This document shows, in pieces, positions 61,801 to 64,000 of a stretch of DNA of 64,000 nucleotides. The position numbers and the translations under genes were made by a program. How positions within the stretch are numbered: the first letter of the stretch is position 1; each line of letters opens with the position of its first letter. Below the pieces are notes generated by a model. The model worked only from the letters and a program-made list of their open reading frames with translations, was not told the origin of the DNA and searched no databases. The stretch spans positions 1 to 64,000 of the forward strand of contig CAZSUY010000010.1 of assembly GCA_964610155.1 (NCBI GenBank), read 5' to 3'. Source of the DNA: JAFGBM01 sp964610155. Lineage in GTDB: Bacteria > Actinomycetota > Actinomycetes > Actinomycetales > Demequinaceae.

Positions 61801-62071
61801 CCACCCGCTTTCCCCGCATCGTCTGGTACCGGGGCACGACGTCCTTGGCGTATCCGGTCAGAAGGTGCCCGTAGTGCGGGAGCCCGTTGGCGAACGGCGG
61901 GCCGTCGTAGAAGACAAACTCGTCCGCCGCGGTCTCGGCTGGCCGGTTATCGATCGACGCCTGGAACGTGCCGTCGGCCCTCCAATACGCGAGGACCTCC
62001 GCCTCGATCGCGGGAAGGTTCGGGGACGCGACGACATCGTCGTCACGGTGGAGGGGGTAATTCTCTGACAT
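58811..62071 (-). CDS. ileS: Isoleucyl-tRNA synthetase
   Basis: Class I synthetase, 1,086 residues: HIGH-type motif GLPHYGHL in PPFANGLPHYGHLLTGYAKD, KMSKS in DGRKMSKSLQNYP, a full editing domain between them, and a C-terminal region. At over 1,000 residues it is of the long, eukaryote-like type that often confers mupirocin tolerance (inference from family). AAGGA precedes the ATG by 7 bases. Expression is controlled by the T-box upstream. Confidence 0.95.
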   Translation of the reverse strand: MSENYPLHRDDDVVASPNLPAIEAEVLAYWRADGTFQASIDNRPAETAADEFVFYDGPPFANGLPHYGHLLTGYAKDVVPRYQTMRGKRVERRFGWDTHGLPAELEAERVLGITDKSEIEAMGIEAFNAACRESVLKYTKEWEEYVTRQARWVDFENDYKTLDLGYMESVIWGFKQLWDKGFAYEGYRVLPYCWRDETPLSNHELRMDDDVYQSRQDPAITVALELDDESITASTTLTAAQKKALTGASILIWTTTPWTLPSNLAVAVGPDIDYEIRQPLDGPFALRKLVLARARVPHYRKEFEGTVDPDDGKNARLVPSGAFSGRITGADLTGLKYTPIFPFFADHADAFRILAADFVTTEDGTGIVHLAPAFGEDDMVACEAASIEPVIPIDSRGRFTAEVPDWEGEQVFDANPKIIVALKEAGVVVRHETYEHPYPHCWRCRNPLIYRAIGSWFIRVSDLRDRMVELNQQITWVPEHIKDGQFGLWLEGARDWSISRNRYFGTPIPVWVSDDPAYPRTDVYGSIADMERDFGAPVTDLHRPFIDELTRPNPDDPTGKSTMRRIPDVLDVWFDSGSMPFAQVHYPFENSEWFEDHYPGDFIVEYIGQTRGWFYTLHVLATAIFDKPSFRTCVSHGIVLGSDGRKMSKSLQNYPDVNEVFDRDGADAMRWFLMSSPILRGGNLIVTEEGIRESVRSVLLPLWSTYYFFALYAGACGKGAGYRARRVADDEVAGLPEMDRYVLARTASLVDEVTSLMDTFDVPDACHAVEGFLDLLTNWYVRTQRDRFWNEDEAAFNTLYTVLETLCRVVAPLAPLVTEEIWRGLTGERSVHLTDWPAAPEAWRDESLGAVMDEVREIVSVAHALRKVRQIRVRQPLAALEIAVGDIDSIADYVDLIDAELNVKSVAINTIAAFTAAHPVERKLTVNGRTAGPRLGKDVQRVIQAAKSGDWSEADGVVTAGGHVLEAGEYEIETVLGGSGEADAFAAAVLPGGGFVLLDTTITPELEAEGFARDIIRLVQDERRNAGLNVSDRIRLKLVVPADRLPAVEAHRDLISRETLAYDPATAEVLIDAVAGPDLAVIVAKV

Positions 62072-62089
62072 CTGGCAGTCCTTGGCGCT

Positions 62090-62340
62090 GGGGGTTGGCA
62101 AACTGGGTGGTCACCTGCTGGTGCGAGGACGCCGACCCCCGGTTACCCGGACCGCCGACGCGGTACCACCCCGCTTGCCTCACCGCTCGCCGGAGTTCCC
62201 TCCCACGCGCCGCGCGACCACTCATGCCCTCCCTTGCGGGAGGACGCCGCTGTGACGGGCTGCCCGTCCGGTTCTACTTGGCTCCGCCAACTGCAACCCG
62301 TGGGGCCTTTCTTCCGGAAGCTCGCCGGTGATGACCGGGT
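62090..62340 (-). promoter_or_regulatory. T-box riboswitch upstream of ileS
   Basis: On the ileS strand the signature GGGGTGGTACCGCG (62172-62159) is an almost exact T-box motif, which pairs with the uncharged tRNA 3' end. A candidate specifier AUC (Ile) lies at 62332-62330, inside CCGGTC-ATC-ACCGG, about 155 bases before it. The region between is GC-rich with several possible stems (e.g. GACGGGC/GCCCGTC). Actinobacterial ileS T-boxes act on translation by masking the ribosome site; no U-run terminator is seen here, consistent with that. Confidence 0.88.
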
Positions 62341-62377
62341 CGATGCCTGTGGCGCCATTGTAGCGGGGCGGACGCAC

Positions 62378-62637
62378 GAGCCATATCCCAACCCTCCGTC
62401 GGGCATCGGGATCACAGACGAGGCGATCTACGTCGCGGCCCTCTCATCCCGGACGAGATCGGGACTCCTCACGTGCTCCTGAGCAACCTAGGCCGGATCC
62501 GGGCCATCACCCCCGGCCCAGGTGGAAACCTCTACATCGTCACGAGCAACACCACGCCCGCGAAAGGATCCATAGACAAAATCGTTCGGCTTGTTGTCGC
62601 CGAAGACATAGTCGTCGAGGATGAATCACCCGGCTAG
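62378..62637 (+). pseudogene. PQQ-dependent sugar dehydrogenase, C-terminal remnant
   Basis: NPPSGIGITDEAIYVAAL near the start and, in another frame, GRIRAITPGPGGNLYIVTSN ... DKIVRLVV near the end are the last blades of a GSDH-type beta-propeller. The frame shifts between them around 62450, and more than three-quarters of the ~400-residue enzyme is missing. It ends with a TAG at 62635-62637, 2 bases before the convergent SDR stop. Non-functional. Confidence 0.72.
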
Positions 62638-62639
62638 CC

Positions 62640-63401
62640 CTAGTCCCCCACCGTCATGTAACGGACGGTCTTTGAGGGTCCCGCCTGTTCCCTGGGACGA
62701 AGAATCATCAGGTCGACGTTGACGTGGTGCGGGCGGTGGATGGCCCACGCGATGGCGTCGGCGACGTCCTCCGCCATGAGCGGGTCGATGCCCTTATACA
62801 CCTCGTCCGCACGCGCTTGATCTCCCCTGAATCGGTTGAGGGTGAATTCCTCCGTATGCACCATCCCCGGGGCTATCTCGATGACCCTCACTCCGCTGCC
62901 GGTGAGCTCGAGTCGGAGGGTCCTTACCAGTGCGACCTCGGCGGCTTTCGCGGCGACGTATCCGGCGCCGCCCTCGTACGGGTCGTGCCCGGCCGTCGAC
63001 GTGATGAAGACGATGTCGCCCCTTCCCGACTCCCGGAGCGCGGGCAAAAAGGCCTGAGTCACCCGGACGGTACCGACGACATTGAGTTCGTATTGCGATG
63101 ACCATTCCGCGAGTGCGGATTCCGAAACGGCCTCAAGCCCGAGCGCTCCCCCGGCACAGTTGACGAGGGCGTGAACCGGACCTGCCTTCGTCGCGGCTTT
63201 GACGAGGGCGGCAACATCCTTGTCGCTCGTGATGTCGGCGACGACTGTCACGCAACCCGTCTCCTTCGCGAGGTCGGCCAATCTGTCGGACCGTCGCGCG
63301 GTCGCGGTCACGTGCACGCCCTCGGTGGTTAGCGCCCTGATGGTGGCCGCGCCGATCCCGGAGGACGCTCCCGTGACGACGACATGGAGGGTATCGGTCA
63401 T
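62640..63401 (-). CDS. Short-chain dehydrogenase/reductase
   Basis: Classical SDR, 253 residues: NAD(P)-binding TGASSGIG at residues ~10-17, NCAGGA, catalytic Ser in ITSTAGHDPYEGGAGYVAAKA with Tyr and Lys four apart. The RR after the second strand (ATARRSDR) favours NADPH. The sequence resembles YdfG-type 3-hydroxy acid dehydrogenases; the substrate is unknown. Single gene, divergent from the DUF1353 gene. Confidence 0.9.
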   Translation of the reverse strand: MTDTLHVVVTGASSGIGAATIRALTTEGVHVTATARRSDRLADLAKETGCVTVVADITSDKDVAALVKAATKAGPVHALVNCAGGALGLEAVSESALAEWSSQYELNVVGTVRVTQAFLPALRESGRGDIVFITSTAGHDPYEGGAGYVAAKAAEVALVRTLRLELTGSGVRVIEIAPGMVHTEEFTLNRFRGDQARADEVYKGIDPLMAEDVADAIAWAIHRPHHVNVDLMILRPREQAGPSKTVRYMTVGD

Positions 63402-63560
63402 GCGTCAAGAGTACGTCTCCCGCAGGGAGGCGCGCTTGGGACTCGCCAAACTGGATGTGCCTACTTTGCGGCTCGCCTACGGCGCGCGGGTCGCCGCCAC
63501 GGGATACCCTGCGGGTAGCCCGATCGATGGGGTCGGGCACCATTCCCTTGGGGGGAATCC

Positions 63561-64000
63561 ATGCCCTTCACGCCCGACCATGTCCACCTGGAACACGCGA
63601 CGGGGCGGACCTTCCGCCTACTCAAGGACCTGACCTACACGGCGCAAGACGGCCGCCGCTACACCGCCCACGCCGGCCTCATCACCGACATGGCGACCAT
63701 TCCTCACTCGCTCTGGTCCATCATCGCGCCCTTCGGACAACAGTCCCTTCCGGCGATCCTCCACGACCAGGAGTGTACAACCCTCAGGACGCTCATTCCC
63801 AAGCGATCGAGGACTCGACGAGAGCAGCGTCGGCCCATCGACGCTCGGTTCCATGCCGCCCTGCTTGAGCAGGGCGTGCCGCGATTCAGGGCGGCGATGA
63901 TGTGGGCGGGGGCATCGATCGGCCGGTACTGGGATCACGGTGGCCACATCCAGAGGATCTGGCTATTCACTCAGTTGGCGCTTGGCTCCGCGGCGATCGG
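63561..64000 (+). CDS. DUF1353 family protein (cut by window end)
   Basis: The open frame from an ATG preceded by GGGGGGA runs without a stop to the window edge. It encodes the DUF1353 core: RLLKDLTY, HAGLITDMATIPHSLWSII (TDxASIP-type motif), AILHDQEC and later DARFHAALLEQGVPRFRAAMMWAG. DUF1353 proteins are short (about 100-180 residues), frequent in prophages and of unknown function. The right-hand end is not visible. Confidence 0.8.
   Translation, partial: MPFTPDHVHLEHATGRTFRLLKDLTYTAQDGRRYTAHAGLITDMATIPHSLWSIIAPFGQQSLPAILHDQECTTLRTLIPKRSRTRREQRRPIDARFHAALLEQGVPRFRAAMMWAGASIGRYWDHGGHIQRIWLFTQLALGSAAI

Noticed and set aside
61178..62068. 296-codon frame antisense to the 5' part of ileS
   Set aside because: Off-frame shadow; ileS is certain here.
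1..64000. CRISPR arrays, insertion sequences, rRNA genes
   Set aside because: No regularly spaced repeats, no transposase or inverted-repeat ends and no rRNA sequence were seen.

Overview
The window is high-GC, densely coded actinobacterial DNA. Three gene groups place it in class Actinomycetes, probably Actinomycetales/Micrococcales: fasR-fabD-fabH-acpP-fabF-DUF3145; dnaG-dgt-dusB-glyS-zinc ABC-zur-uppS-recO-leuA; and ileS ... folC-ndk. The placement rests on gene content only and no genus is claimed.

Region 1 (1-18,000) is accessory and mosaic. Two diverged 3' ends of aceE (pyruvate dehydrogenase E1) flank a cassette of an HNH nuclease and a crystallin J1-like protein. A DUF262/Schlafen-AlbA fusion follows. 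Next come broken pieces of a GH130 phosphorylase and of a DUF1295 membrane enzyme, around a WYL regulator, an alpha/beta hydrolase and a PemK/MazF toxin-antitoxin pair. A damaged NYN nuclease gene, a small Cys protein, a membrane-anchored STAND NTPase with TPRs, a two-gene glycan operon and a TetR-controlled ABC exporter complete it.

Region 2 (18,200-30,800) is core. It holds the fatty-acid synthase II operon behind its PucR-type regulator FasR, with a 17-bp palindrome repeated at both fasR and fabD. It also has peptide deformylase, the NAD(P)HX repair enzyme, and a second ABC exporter opposite a TetR gene with two matching 22-bp operators. A second TetR gene is coupled to a small unknown ORF.

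Region 3 (30,700-43,400) carries two tRNAs, typA, a VapC-like pair, dnaG, dgt, a penicillin-binding-like lipoprotein, dusB and glyS. A displaced copy of the glyS 3' end lies beyond a SRPBCC gene.

Region 4 (43,500-54,900) is a leaderless, Zur-boxed zinc-uptake operon ending in zur, then uppS-recO, two lipoproteins, leuA with a leucine-rich leader peptide and attenuator-like hairpins, a DUF2142 membrane protein, a DEAD-box helicase and ndk.

Region 5 (54,900-64,000) has folC, a lipoprotein, a heliorhodopsin with its key residues intact, a secreted Cys protein, ileS behind a T-box riboswitch, a decayed PQQ-sugar-dehydrogenase piece, an SDR enzyme and a DUF1353 gene cut by the window end.

Most striking are the repeated scars where a piece of a housekeeping gene is left next to inserted cargo (aceE, DUF1295/GH130, glyS, the NYN stop), and the set of cis-regulatory sites readable by eye: FasR palindromes, TetR operators, a Zur promoter, the leuA leader, the ileS T-box and toxin-antitoxin repeats.
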